Shown here in pieces: positions 8,951-16,803 of a stretch of DNA of 64,000 bases. Each line of letters opens with the position of its first letter. Positions within the stretch are counted from its first letter, which is position 1. Below the pieces are notes generated by a model, which saw only the letters and a program-made list of their open reading frames with translations, was not told the DNA's origin and did no database searches. Origin of the DNA: Prevotella sp. oral taxon 475 (GTDB lineage Bacteria; Bacteroidota; Bacteroidia; Bacteroidales; Bacteroidaceae). Made by a program: the position numbers and the translations under genes. The DNA is taken from contig NZ_CP072334.1 of assembly GCF_018127805.1 (NCBI RefSeq), forward strand, positions 722,001-786,000, in the 5' to 3' direction.

Positions 8951-10024
8951 TTATTTTAATATGCCTTGAGGGAACTGCATCGTCAGGCAATGAAGCGAAC
9001 CGTGCTGAAGAATGACAGCGCGTGCGTCAATACCCACCACCTGCCTATCAGGATAGGCTTGGCCGATGGTGCGCAGGGCTTCGCGGTCGGTCGCCTCCTG
9101 CCCGTAGGTGGGACAGAGCACCGCTCCGTTCACCACTAAAAAATTGGCATAAGTGGCCGGGAGCCGTTCGTTCGCTTCACGGATGGCATGCGGCATAGGC
9201 AGAGGCAAGAGGCGATAGGGCCGTCCGTCGGTGGTGCGAAGAGTTTGCAGCTGTCGCTCGAGGGCGACGAAATCAGCGTATTGTTCGTCCTCGCGGTCGG
9301 CGCAACGGACGTAGAGCAGGGTGTCGTTGGGAGCCGTGCGAACGATGGTGTCGATGTGTCCGTCGGTGTCGTCGCCCATCAAGGAGCCGTGGTCGAGCCA
9401 AACGATTCGGTCGGCCCGCAAAGCCGTTCGGAGCTTTTCGTCGATTTGTTGCCGAGTGAGCGGCTGATTGCGATGCGGAGCCAAAAGACACTGTGAGGTC
9501 GTGAAGATGGTTCCCCGCCCATCGCTTTCGATCGATCCGCCCTCGAGTACAAAGGAGTCGTGCCGTTCGAGCCGCCCGCAAAGCCTTCCGGCGGCATACA
9601 GACTTTGCGTGATGGCGTTGTCTTTCTGGGCGGCAAACTTCTCGCCCCAACCGTTGAAGCGGAAGTCGAGTAGTGTCGCTTCTTTCGTTTCTCCGCAAAC
9701 CTCATCGCCTGTCAAGCAAATGGGGCCATGATCTCTTGCCCAGGTGTCATCGGTGTCGCAGCGATGAAAGCGGATGTTGGCCAGTTCCTCTGGTCTGAGA
9801 TGCGAGGCCAGCGTGGCCTTCACCGCCTCTGTATCGGGAGCTACAATCAGCAGCAGTTCGCGCTGCGCTATTTCCTGAGCCAGCCGGATGAACACAGTCG
9901 TTATCTCTTCTAAATGTGGAGCCCAATCGGTGGCGGCATGCGGCCAGGTGAGTTGCACGCCACTCTGTTCTTCCCATTCGGCGGGCATCCGTAGTTTTGT
10001 GGTGCTTTGTTTTTCTTTCGTCAT
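8951..10024 (-). CDS. aguA: Agmatine deiminase
   Basis: 357 aa guanidino-group-modifying enzyme that hydrolyses agmatine to N-carbamoylputrescine and ammonia. It opens with MPAEWEEQSGVQLTWPH, typical of the family, and carries WARDHGPI, the EGGSIESDG motif and a C-terminal GSLHCLTMQFPQG containing the nucleophilic cysteine. Length is as expected. It is the first gene of the aguA-aguB unit, which provides putrescine from arginine-derived agmatine. The DNA just upstream is a repeat array (10056-10221), and no clear -7 element was found, so its promoter may lie within or beyond the array. Confidence 0.93.
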   Translation of the reverse strand: MTKEKQSTTKLRMPAEWEEQSGVQLTWPHAATDWAPHLEEITTVFIRLAQEIAQRELLLIVAPDTEAVKATLASHLRPEELANIRFHRCDTDDTWARDHGPICLTGDEVCGETKEATLLDFRFNGWGEKFAAQKDNAITQSLYAAGRLCGRLERHDSFVLEGGSIESDGRGTIFTTSQCLLAPHRNQPLTRQQIDEKLRTALRADRIVWLDHGSLMGDDTDGHIDTIVRTAPNDTLLYVRCADREDEQYADFVALERQLQTLRTTDGRPYRLLPLPMPHAIREANERLPATYANFLVVNGAVLCPTYGQEATDREALRTIGQAYPDRQVVGIDARAVILQHGSLHCLTMQFPQGILK

Positions 10025-10055
10025 ATCAATTTTTTCGTTTCTCCCCTGGTAGAAA

Positions 10056-10221
10056 GCTCAATCTGTTGCCGGTTTTGCGTTTCCCCCCGGAGGGAAAGCT
10101 CATTCTGTTGCCTGTTCTGCGTTTCTCCTCCGGGGGAAGCTCAATCTGTTGCCCGTTTTTCGTTTCTCCCCTGAGGGAAAGCCCAATCCATCGCCGGTTC
10201 TGCATTTCCCCCTGGGGGGAA
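10056..10221. repeat. 41/42-bp tandem repeat array, four units
   Basis: Units start at 10056, 10098, 10139 and 10181 (42, 41, 42 and 41 bp), each reading GCTCAATCTGTTGCCNGTT, TGCGTTTC, then a C-rich/G-rich palindrome (CCCCCGGAGGG). A partial unit precedes it from 10028. It fills the whole gap between the pseudouridine synthase stop and the aguA start. The unit length matches the arrays at 397 and 29631, but the sequence does not. Confidence 0.9.
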
Positions 10222-10222
10222 G

Positions 10223-10888
10223 CTATTTCAAGGCCTGCCAGAGGCTGTCTTCGGGTAGAGGAGCCTCCAAACGGATGATTTCTTTCGATACGGGATGAAC
10301 AAACTCGATTCTGCGCGCCAACAGCGAGATGCTGCCATCAGGGGTACTGCGGGGCGCACCGTATTTCAAGTCGCCGCGAATGGGGCAACCCATGGCCGCG
10401 AGCTGACAACGTATCTGATGGTGTCTGCCGGTGAGGAGCTGGATTTCGAGGAGAGTGTATCGGTCGGTTTGCCCGATGACGCGATAGCGCAACACGGCTT
10501 TCTTCGAGCCGGGCACCTCGTTCCGGTAGGCATAACTTTTGTTCTGCCGCTCGTTGCGCGTGAGCCAGTGGATGAGTTCGCCCTCCTCTGCCGGCGGCGG
10601 AGTCTGCACCAAGGCCCAGTAAGTTTTGTGGATGCTGCCGTTGCGGAACATCTCGTTGAGTCGCGATAGGGCTTTCGACGTTCGGGCGAAGACCACAAGC
10701 CCCGACACGGGCCGGTCGAGGCGATGCACGACACCCAAGAACACCAGTCCGGGCTTGGCATATTTCTCCTTGAGATAGGCTTTCACGTCTTCCGTGAGCG
10801 GACGGTCGCCGCTCTTGTCGCCCTGTACAATCTCTCCGCTGCGCTTGGCAACGACGATGATGTGATTGTCTTCGTAGATGACCTGCAT
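10223..10888 (-). CDS. RluA-family pseudouridine synthase
   Basis: 221 aa enzyme that isomerises uridine to pseudouridine in RNA. The catalytic aspartate is in VVHRLDRPVSGLVVFARTSKA (about residues 53-73), the signature of the RluA/RluC/RluD group. The later LLTGRHHQIRCQLAAMG and YGAPRS segments are also family motifs. It lacks an N-terminal S4 domain and is short, like the single-domain RluA type, so the target (tRNA or rRNA) cannot be named. It is followed at once by a repeat array. Confidence 0.88.
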   Translation of the reverse strand: MQVIYEDNHIIVVAKRSGEIVQGDKSGDRPLTEDVKAYLKEKYAKPGLVFLGVVHRLDRPVSGLVVFARTSKALSRLNEMFRNGSIHKTYWALVQTPPPAEEGELIHWLTRNERQNKSYAYRNEVPGSKKAVLRYRVIGQTDRYTLLEIQLLTGRHHQIRCQLAAMGCPIRGDLKYGAPRSTPDGSISLLARRIEFVHPVSKEIIRLEAPLPEDSLWQALK

Positions 10889-10914
10889 TTCCTTTTCTTG
10901 AAGGTTTTCTCGAG

Positions 10915-10992
10915 AAAGGATGGAGGATGAATGTCGATGTGCCTTGCCTTTTCATGCAAAAGGGCACACGAACATTCATCCCCCATCCCTTT
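10915..10992. terminator. Long intergenic hairpin between fabG and the pseudouridine synthase
   Basis: An interrupted inverted repeat of about 35 bp per arm (AAAGGATGG, GGATGAATGT, TGTGCC, then GGCACA, ACATTCATCC, CCATCCCTTT). It lies just after fabG on the minus strand and ahead of the pseudouridine synthase. It could be a terminator, an attenuator or an RNA-processing site. Only modest T-richness follows. Confidence 0.55.
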
Positions 10993-11007
10993 ATCTTTCG
11001 TCTGAAA

Positions 11008-11754
11008 TTACATATTCATTCCGCCGTCTACCTGGATGACCTGACCGCTGACGTAGCTCGAGAGGTCGGAAGCGAGATAGAGGGCGCAGTTGGCCACATC
11101 TTCCACCGTTCCGCCGCGACGCAAGGGGATTTGTTTCATCCACTCGTTGCGCACTTCTTCAGAGAGTTCCTGCGTCATAGCCGTGTCGATAAAGCCCGGT
11201 GCGATGGCGTTGGCACGGATGCCTTTCGGTCCCATCTCTTGTGCAACCGACTTGGCCAGGGCTATCATTCCCGCCTTTGAAGCGGCATAATTGGCCTGAC
11301 CAGCATTGCCATGAACGCCCACCACTGAGGCCATGTTGATGATCGAACCGCCACGCTGGCGCATCATCACCGGTACGCAGGCATGAATGAAATTGAACGC
11401 GCTCTTCAGATTCACTCCGATAACCGCATCCCACTGTGTTTCGGTCATGCGAAGCATCAGTCCGTCTTTGGTGATTCCGGCATTGTTCACCAGGATGTCC
11501 ACAGCTCCGAAGTCTTCTTTCACCCGTTTAACCACCTCTTCGCTTTGTGCAAAGTCGGCTGCATTGCTCGCATAGCCCTTGGCTTTCACGCCGAGCGCGG
11601 CAATTTCGGCCTCGGTGGCCTTCCCGTTTTCATCGATCACGAGATCGGTGAAGGCAATGTTGGCACCTTCTTGTGCAAACTTCAACGCGATGGCTTTGCC
11701 GATACCGCGGGCTGCACCCGTGATGAGTGCCGTTTTACCAGATAATAATCCCAT
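11008..11754 (-). CDS. fabG: 3-oxoacyl-[acyl-carrier-protein] reductase
   Basis: 248 aa short-chain dehydrogenase that reduces 3-ketoacyl-ACP with NADPH in fatty-acid elongation. Visible motifs are the nucleotide-binding TGAARGIGKAIA (about residues 13-24), NNAG, the catalytic Ser in NMASVVG and the YAASKAG pair (Tyr and Lys), and the C-terminal SSYVSGQVIQVDGGMNM that is diagnostic for FabG. The start MGLLSGKTALITG gives the standard 248-residue length. The upstream ATG at 11820 would add a polar, unconserved 22-residue leader. Confidence 0.92.
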   Translation of the reverse strand: MGLLSGKTALITGAARGIGKAIALKFAQEGANIAFTDLVIDENGKATEAEIAALGVKAKGYASNAADFAQSEEVVKRVKEDFGAVDILVNNAGITKDGLMLRMTETQWDAVIGVNLKSAFNFIHACVPVMMRQRGGSIINMASVVGVHGNAGQANYAASKAGMIALAKSVAQEMGPKGIRANAIAPGFIDTAMTQELSEEVRNEWMKQIPLRRGGTVEDVANCALYLASDLSSYVSGQVIQVDGGMNM

Positions 11755-11894
11755 ATTCTTTTTGATTTTATTTGATTGATCTTTCTTTTCCTCAGTCGGC
11801 GATTCACCGTCTTTTAACATCAGAGATCGCCTTTTCTTAAAAACCGTTCATCGCCATTTCTGTCGCCATCATCGTCCTCTTTTCGAGCGTTTTC

Positions 11895-12320
11895 TCATCT
11901 CTCGTTGAAAACGAAGTTGAGTCCGTGACCTCTGTAACGCGAGAACTTACGATCAGAACTAATAAGAGGCACCCTGTCTGCAATGGCTTGCGCAATAATC
12001 AACCGGTCGTTTGGGTCGCGATGGTCGCCCTGAATCGGCAGATTCGAATATTCCAACAAATGCTTTGGTGTGGTTTCACGAATGACAACACCCACATCTT
12101 CCAACCAGGACAAGATCTTGCATGCATCAGTTATAGGACTATGTCGGCCAATACGAACCCTTCCAATCTGAAAGATGTGTATCAGTTCGTGAACAGCTAC
12201 CGTACTTGTATACAAAATATGATAAGGATCGTCGATAAGATTCTGAACATCTGCAGATATGCTGTTGGTGTCCCGAACCAGCATAAAGTACAAAATGTTG
12301 GTATCAAGATAATATCTCAT
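11895..12320 (-). CDS. PIN-domain toxin of a VapBC-like pair
   Basis: 141 aa PIN ribonuclease. It begins MRYYLDTNILYFML, with the first acidic residue of the PIN active site in YLDTN. Further acidic positions are in VHELIHIF, and the RDPNDRLIIAQAIAD segment followed by LISSDRKF completes the Mg-binding site. This is the arrangement of VapC toxins, which cut tRNA or rRNA. The start overlaps the stop of the preceding small gene (ATGA), which marks translational coupling. The longer frame from 12407 reads through the antitoxin in another frame and is rejected. Confidence 0.87.
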   Translation of the reverse strand: MRYYLDTNILYFMLVRDTNSISADVQNLIDDPYHILYTSTVAVHELIHIFQIGRVRIGRHSPITDACKILSWLEDVGVVIRETTPKHLLEYSNLPIQGDHRDPNDRLIIAQAIADRVPLISSDRKFSRYRGHGLNFVFNER

Positions 12321-12481
12321 TTCAAGACCGCTTTCATCAACGATCTTCTTTCCTGCTCTGTCAGCAAAGACAAGTCGATAATAGGCGAACCTTTCATTCG
12401 CATCCACTCCCCAGCCTTGCTTATTTTCTTCTTCAATACCTCTGTCTCCATCACATCTTTTATATTCATTTCATTTTCCAT
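12317..12481 (-). CDS. Putative antitoxin partner of the PIN toxin
   Basis: A 54-aa frame beginning MENEMNIKDVMETEVL and ending SLMKAVLK. Its TGA overlaps the ATG of the PIN gene by one base pair step (ATGA), and it lies directly after the promoter at 12566-12597. Size, order and overlap are what a type II antitoxin should show. It is lysine- and glutamate-rich and probably helical. I do not recognise the DNA-binding family. The call rests on position more than on sequence. Confidence 0.7.
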   Translation of the reverse strand: MENEMNIKDVMETEVLKKKISKAGEWMRMKGSPIIDLSLLTEQERRSLMKAVLK

Positions 12482-12565
12482 CAAACACCATCTGCTTGAC
12501 TCTATCTATGTAAAGCCTTTACAAACGATGATTTGATTTCGATTTTTCTACGTCTTTCAGCCTCG

Positions 12566-12597
12566 CAAAGGTACGAACTTACTTTGATATACCCAAA
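12566..12597 (-). promoter_or_regulatory. Promoter of the toxin-antitoxin operon
   Basis: Minus strand: TTTG, 20 bases, TACCTTTG. Transcription would begin near 12560, giving a leader of about 80 nt before the antitoxin start at 12481. Confidence 0.75.
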
Positions 12598-12620
12598 CGA
12601 ATGTCTACGCCATGCTGTGT

Positions 12621-13217
12621 TCAGGATTTATTGATACGCTTGCCCAGCGCACCATACACCACCTTTGCCACCAACGGTTTGCTGGCTTCCTCGGTCAGAC
12701 CGTGCCCCAATCGCCCGTAGATGAACGGCACCTCAAGTCCCTTAATACAATAATGTGTAATGTCGGCCACGAGTTCTACGTTATCGATATCGAACTCTCC
12801 GTCGGCCTTACCCTCGGCATACACCTTACGAAAAAGTTCGATTTCATCTTCATCGAAATTCTTGCGCATCTTCTCCACCGTCCAAATATTGCGAAAAAAC
12901 TCAGCACGGAGGTTTCCATTGCGCACCACCGTCTCCTTAATCATACTCAGATGGGTATAGATCAGTTCGATAATCTTATCTTGCGGACTAATTTTCTTAG
13001 CCGCCACCTCGTCCAATCGGTCGGAGAGACGTTCCAGTTCGGCCTCTATCACGGCATAATACACATCCTCCTTACGGTTGAAATAGGTATAGAGCGTGCG
13101 TCTTCCCTTGCCCGAAGCAAGGGCTATATCATTCATCGTAGTATTGGCCACGCCGTTGCGGGCAAACAATTGCCGAGCCACATCCACGAGTTTCTGTCTG
13201 GTTTTCGAGATAGACAT
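12621..13217 (-). CDS. TetR/AcrR-family transcriptional regulator
   Basis: 198 aa. Residues of about 5-52 form the TetR helix-turn-helix (TRQKLVDVARQLFARNGVANTTMNDIALASGKGRRTLYTYFNRKEDVYYAVI), with the typical LYxYFxxKEDLY ending. The rest is the variable ligand-binding and dimerisation region. The target is unknown, and no efflux or metabolic gene lies alongside. It has its own promoter (13268-13299) with a short leader, and no palindromic operator was obvious there. Confidence 0.9.
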   Translation of the reverse strand: MSISKTRQKLVDVARQLFARNGVANTTMNDIALASGKGRRTLYTYFNRKEDVYYAVIEAELERLSDRLDEVAAKKISPQDKIIELIYTHLSMIKETVVRNGNLRAEFFRNIWTVEKMRKNFDEDEIELFRKVYAEGKADGEFDIDNVELVADITHYCIKGLEVPFIYGRLGHGLTEEASKPLVAKVVYGALGKRINKS

Positions 13218-13267
13218 GTCTTTTCTCCTCTTCTTTGATTGTCATTGCACACCATTGTGCAACTGCG

Positions 13268-13299
13268 CAAATTTATCCTTTTTCTTCGGGTTATGCAAA
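13268..13299 (-). promoter_or_regulatory. Promoter of the TetR-family gene
   Basis: Minus strand: TTTG, 20 bases, TAAATTTG, matching the Bacteroidetes promoter pattern. The start codon is about 50 bp downstream at 13217. Confidence 0.65.
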
Positions 13300-13504
13300 T
13301 TCTCTGTGATATATTGTTGCAAATGGGGATGGCCGATCTTTTCAATCGCACCATACCATACGCACAAAAAGAGATCGAAACACCCCTTCAAACAGACCCT
13401 AAAATGAACGAAAAAGAAAAATATTGCGCCCAAAATTTGCACAAACCAAGAAAAACCCATACCTTTGCAACCGCAAATCGGGCTTGAAAGACAAGCCATC
13501 ACAT

Positions 13505-13577
13505 CGCGGAGTGGAGCAGTTGGTAGCTCGCCAGGCTCATAACCTGGAGGTCACACGTTCGAGTCGTGTCTCCGCAA
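13505..13577 (+). tRNA. Initiator tRNA-Met (CAU)
   Basis: 73-nt cloverleaf with acceptor stem CGCGGAG/CTCCGCA. Position 1 is C facing A72, the unpaired end that marks initiator tRNAs. The D arm is GAGCAGTTGGTAGCTC, the anticodon loop is CTCATAA with stem CCAGG/CCTGG, and the T loop is TTCGAGT. The CCA end is not encoded. The anticodon stem lacks the usual run of three G:C pairs next to the loop, so the initiator call rests mainly on the C1-A72 mismatch. Confidence 0.9.
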
Positions 13578-13585
13578 CTTCAGAG

Positions 13586-13616
13586 GTGCAAGGACATATC
13601 CTTGCACTTTTTTTTA
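13586..13616 (+). terminator. Intrinsic terminator after tRNA-Met
   Basis: Stem GTGCAAGGA/TCCTTGCAC with a short CATA loop, followed by eight T residues. It ends the tRNA transcript. Confidence 0.92.
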
Positions 13617-13706
13617 TTCATATCCCCGAAACGACGATGGGTTTTCAAGTTGATCATTCGTCTTTGCAACGTACTGACGGACAGGGCCTTTACAAAACCA
13701 ATTCCC

Positions 13707-13860
13707 ATCTCTTAGCTTTTGCACGGTGAAAGACGTCCTATTGAAGTGCGAAAGGTGTCCTATTGCATGCCAAAAGCTAAGAGATTGCAAGCTAAAGGGT
13801 GTCCTCTCGCTCCGCAATAGGACACCTTTCGCACTTCAATAGGACGTCTTTCCTTTGTTA
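13707..13860. repeat. 22-bp repeat array with in-phase inverted units
   Basis: Units of exactly 22 bp start at 13729, 13751, 13773, 13795, 13817 and 13839, with one degenerate unit before them. Some read AAAGGTGTCCTATTGCA and others the reverse complement GCAATAGGACACCTTTCGCA, yet phase is kept. One unit carries the AAAGCTAAGAGATTGCA core seen in the array at 17876-17960. The flanks (13617-13706 and 13861-13936) hold nothing else I recognise. Confidence 0.88.
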
Positions 13861-13936
13861 CACCCTGTTCATCTCGTCATTTTAGAGTCCATTCTCAATG
13901 ACCACTGCTCAACGGTTAATCGTTCATTCTCCACAA

Positions 13937-14125
13937 TCAAATCCCAAGAGGAAAGAATCCCTGTTGTTGTTCCTCCTCGTCGAACTCTTCTTCGTCGAAA
14001 TGACCGGGCTTGGCCAGTCCTTCATTCTCGCCTACGGAGTGCGAACTCACAACAAATTGGGCGATATTGTCGTCGGTCAAGAGTTGGATAACCTTAATCT
14101 GCGGGGTGATATATCTTTGTTTCAT
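13937..14125 (-). CDS. Small acidic protein, surface-locus family (member 2)
   Basis: 62 aa, function unknown. It begins MKQRYITPQIKVIQLL, then a hydrophobic FVVSS, a Gly/Ser/His linker, an acidic block (HFDEEEFDEEEQQQ) and an aromatic tail (GFFPLGI). The layout is shared with the small proteins at 1886-2095 and 42108-42338. It starts 33 bp after the stop of the BspA-like gene, as member 1 does. The Y-I-x-P-x-I-K-V-I opening is the best conserved part and could be a recognition or leader segment. Confidence 0.7.
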   Translation of the reverse strand: MKQRYITPQIKVIQLLTDDNIAQFVVSSHSVGENEGLAKPGHFDEEEFDEEEQQQGFFPLGI

Positions 14126-14158
14126 TGTTTACTACTTATTACTTAATACTTTTTCTCC

Positions 14159-15586
14159 TTACTCCCTCACTACTTTCTTGCCGTTGACGATGTAGATACC
14201 ACGGCCGGGATTTGTCATGCGGCGACCCTGGAGGTCATAGACGACGTCTTCTTTCGCAGGTGTTGTAGGCTTGACAGTTTGGATACCAGTCGTCTCAGCC
14301 TCTTTGCGGGCGGCCTCGAAGTCGATAGTAAATCCTTTAGCAGGCGCAATAGCTTCGGCCAAACGCAGACCCGCACGGTGAGCTTTCAACTTGATGGAGG
14401 TTCCTTTGCGCGTACCCTGCTTGTAAAAGCCGATACCCTCGTTGCCGTTGGCCAACACGTAATATTTATCGCCGGCCGAAGAGAACTCCCGTTCGATGGC
14501 GGTACCTACAAGCAAGTTGCCGGTCACGTCTTCCTCTGTGCCTGCTACGGCTGCCTGATAAAGCAATGTACTGTTAGCTGGCCCTTGCAGGATAAATCCC
14601 GTCTGCTTGGGGATAATTTTGCCTGCGGTGAACGCTTTCACCTGGGCTTGGTCTGGAGCTGTAATGCTACTGCTGGGCGTGACGCCGGTGATGATGTAGG
14701 CAGTGCAGCCCGCGGGCACGAGGAAGTTCTCATTCTCTAAGTAGTAGGTGGTGTAGCCGGTGGTGCCGATAGTGAGCTTCTCATAATATAGATTTTTAGT
14801 CTTTTCCCAACACATTGCGGCCTTGTAAGCTACTGACGATTCTACAGGAACATGCACTACTTTCAGATTTGGACATCCTTCAAAAAGTTGGTCTCCTGTT
14901 GGGGATTGCGAATACATAGAATGTCCTTTAACAATTGCAGCTGGCGTTGGACTTTCAAAAATAAGTTCTTCCAATTTTTCCATGCGCTGGAAAGTATATT
15001 GGGTAATCCTCTCTAAGCTGGCAGGCAGAGTAAGTGTTTTAATGGGGTTCTTGCCGCCCCATACCATATCGTCAAGCTCTTTAATACAAGGAGAGAGTTT
15101 AAAACTATTCAGTTGAGGATCATTCGCTCCTACATTATATGCAAAAAAGGCCATAAGGCCGATGAAAGTTACCTTTGTATTTGATAAATCCACCTCTCGC
15201 TGTTTAACCACATAATCACATGACTGTTGCCCTATCGTTTCCAATTCTGTATTCCAAACGATTTCCTCTACATCATATGCGGCATGAAATATGTTGTAAT
15301 CAGGTATTTCCTTCAAATATTTGGGAAGTATTACCTTCTTAACACCAGAAAACCCGTAAAGGTTTATATAAAGTTCCGTCACTTTATAGCCATTATAGAA
15401 ATCCGGAATTTTTATAACTTGCGGTGCTGGAGATGGTAATACACCATTATATAAGCTTACATACTTGTTTGTTTCATCTATTTTCGTTACCTGATATTTT
15501 ATACCTGTTTCTGGATCTGTCCACTCTTCGCTAAAGCAGGCAAACGGAATGATTAGAAAAATAAATGTAAGTAGAAATTGTTTCAT
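14159..15586 (-). CDS. Secreted BspA-like leucine-rich-repeat protein
   Basis: 475 aa with signal peptide (MKQFLLTFIFLIIPFACFS). Residues of about 80-200 carry BspA/LRR_5-type repeats (KVTELYINLYGFSGVKKVILPKYLKEIP, and LTLPASLERITQYTFQRMEKLEELIF). The C-terminal 45 residues end DLQGRRM, then GIYIVNGKKVVRE, a sorting-like tail like those of the other secreted proteins here. The surface is the expected location. Residues 180-330 are AT-richer than the rest. It is followed by small acidic protein 2 and preceded by a leader homologous to the one at 3645-4033. Confidence 0.85.
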   Translation of the reverse strand: MKQFLLTFIFLIIPFACFSEEWTDPETGIKYQVTKIDETNKYVSLYNGVLPSPAPQVIKIPDFYNGYKVTELYINLYGFSGVKKVILPKYLKEIPDYNIFHAAYDVEEIVWNTELETIGQQSCDYVVKQREVDLSNTKVTFIGLMAFFAYNVGANDPQLNSFKLSPCIKELDDMVWGGKNPIKTLTLPASLERITQYTFQRMEKLEELIFESPTPAAIVKGHSMYSQSPTGDQLFEGCPNLKVVHVPVESSVAYKAAMCWEKTKNLYYEKLTIGTTGYTTYYLENENFLVPAGCTAYIITGVTPSSSITAPDQAQVKAFTAGKIIPKQTGFILQGPANSTLLYQAAVAGTEEDVTGNLLVGTAIEREFSSAGDKYYVLANGNEGIGFYKQGTRKGTSIKLKAHRAGLRLAEAIAPAKGFTIDFEAARKEAETTGIQTVKPTTPAKEDVVYDLQGRRMTNPGRGIYIVNGKKVVRE

Positions 15587-15889
15587 TGTGTTACTATTAT
15601 AAATTATCGAATAAATGATTACATAATTATGTATTGGTAAAATATAAATAATTGCACAAAGGGAACTCCGAAGAGCCCTTTGCTAATAAGGGATGCACTC
15701 ACTTTGCGCGCGCGTAGAAAAAGGTGAAAAAGTATTACGCTACCAATAGGTGCGCATATGGTGTGTGTTAGCAGATTATTTGGATTGACCAAATAATCGG
15801 GTACAAAAACGCAGAAAAGCGGAAACTTTTCTGCACTGGCATGGTGCCTTGTACATTGCTATATGTAACACACTTGCGTTTCACGGCGG
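15587..15889 (-). promoter_or_regulatory. Long structured 5' leader (leader 2, short GT tract)
   Basis: Homologous to leaders 1 and 3. Hairpin H3 is at 15811-15834 (stem GCAGAAAAG), hairpin H2 at 15774-15798 (perfect 10-bp stem GATTATTTGG), a GT tract of only four units at 15761-15768, GCGCGCGCG near 15710, and hairpin H1 at 15657-15682 with the same UUCG-closed stem as leader 1. The block TGCCTTGTACATTGCT is a single copy of the unit expanded in leader 3. Confidence 0.8.
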
Positions 15890-15921
15890 CAAAGGTAACA
15901 CAATCTTTTCGAACTGCCAAA
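15890..15921 (-). promoter_or_regulatory. Bacteroidetes promoter for the second BspA-like locus
   Basis: Minus strand: TTTG, 20 bases, TACCTTTG, with flanks nearly identical to those at 4034-4065 and 42779-42810. Confidence 0.8.
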
Positions 15922-15999
15922 TGATGGTTGATCATTGAGAGTTGGCTACCAGACTTTCATCTTTTCTTCGGAAAGCGGGTGTGTTTTATATTTTTTATT

Positions 16000-16007
16000 T
16001 ACCTTTG
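16000..16007 (+). promoter_or_regulatory. -7 element of the outer-membrane protein gene
   Basis: TACCTTTG on the plus strand, about 110 bp before the start at 16118. No good -33 element stands at the usual spacing. Confidence 0.5.
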
Positions 16008-16117
16008 CGCCAAATTCAACGCGTAAAGACAAGAGAAGAGAATAGATTTTAATTCTTTCCATTTAGCCTGATTCTTCACGGGCGATGGGTAATATTCATT
16101 TAATTTTAATCATAAGT

Positions 16118-16606
16118 ATGAAGAAAATTTTCTTTGTGGCATTATTAGCCATGTTTAGTGCGTTTGCTTCCGCACAGGTATCGATTGGCGTGCACACCCT
16201 TTATGGCACAGAAGTAGAGAATTTGGGCTTGGGCATTAAGGGCCGTTACGATTTCACCGATCATATTCGTGGTGAAGCTAACTTCAACTATTATTTCAAA
16301 AAGCACGGACTGGAGTTCTGGGACATCAACGCCAATGCTCATTATCTGTTCCCCATCGGCGAGAAGTTCACGGTATATCCCTTGGCCGGAATCGGTTATG
16401 TGCATGTAAAAGGCACGCAGATTGTGCAAACGGGTCCGTTGAGAGCAGAGTTGAGTACGTCTGATGGTAAGTTCGGTTTCAATGCCGGTGGAGGTATGGA
16501 CTATCTTCTGACAGAAGACCTCTATTTGAATGCCGAACTGAAATATCAGGTTGTCAGTGGTTACAACCAGGGTGTTTTCAGCGTAGGTTTGGTTTACAAG
16601 TTCTAA
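16118..16606 (+). CDS. Small outer-membrane beta-barrel protein
   Basis: 162 aa. The start MKKIFFVALLAMFSAFASA was chosen because it gives a clean signal peptide cleaved before QVSIG. The mature part alternates short amphipathic strands (LGLGIKGRYDF, IRGEANFNYYF, FTVYPLAGIGYVHV, DLYLNAELKYQVV) and ends VFSVGLVYKF with a terminal Phe, the usual signal for outer-membrane insertion. It resembles the eight-stranded OmpW/OmpX-like porin-family proteins common in Bacteroidetes. Substrate unknown. It stands alone with its own terminator. Confidence 0.85.
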   Translation: MKKIFFVALLAMFSAFASAQVSIGVHTLYGTEVENLGLGIKGRYDFTDHIRGEANFNYYFKKHGLEFWDINANAHYLFPIGEKFTVYPLAGIGYVHVKGTQIVQTGPLRAELSTSDGKFGFNAGGGMDYLLTEDLYLNAELKYQVVSGYNQGVFSVGLVYKF

Positions 16607-16660
16607 ACGAAGACCGCTTCAGCAGAGCTCTCAGAGAGCGATGCTGAACTCTAAGAACAA

Positions 16661-16700
16661 AGCCCGGAGAGTGGACGCACCACTTCTCCGGGCTTATTTT
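16661..16700 (+). terminator. Intrinsic terminator after the outer-membrane protein gene
   Basis: Stem AGCCCGGAGA/TCTCCGGGCT with an internal GTGG/CCAC pairing, followed by TATTTTAT. Confidence 0.85.
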
Positions 16701-16803
16701 ATCTATTCGGGGCGAAAGAAAAAAGGTAAAAAGGATGCGACTGTTCCCTACCGTGCCGTTGTTACTCATCTGTAGAAATGTAGAAAGACAAGGGGTAGAG
16801 ATG

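Noticed and set aside
12361..12407. Start of the PIN toxin at 12407
   Set aside because: It would read the antitoxin in another frame; MRYYLDTN at 12320 is the conserved PIN start.
11925..12536. Plus-strand frame of 203 codons opposite the toxin-antitoxin genes
   Set aside because: No domain is recognisable and it is the antisense of two well-supported genes.
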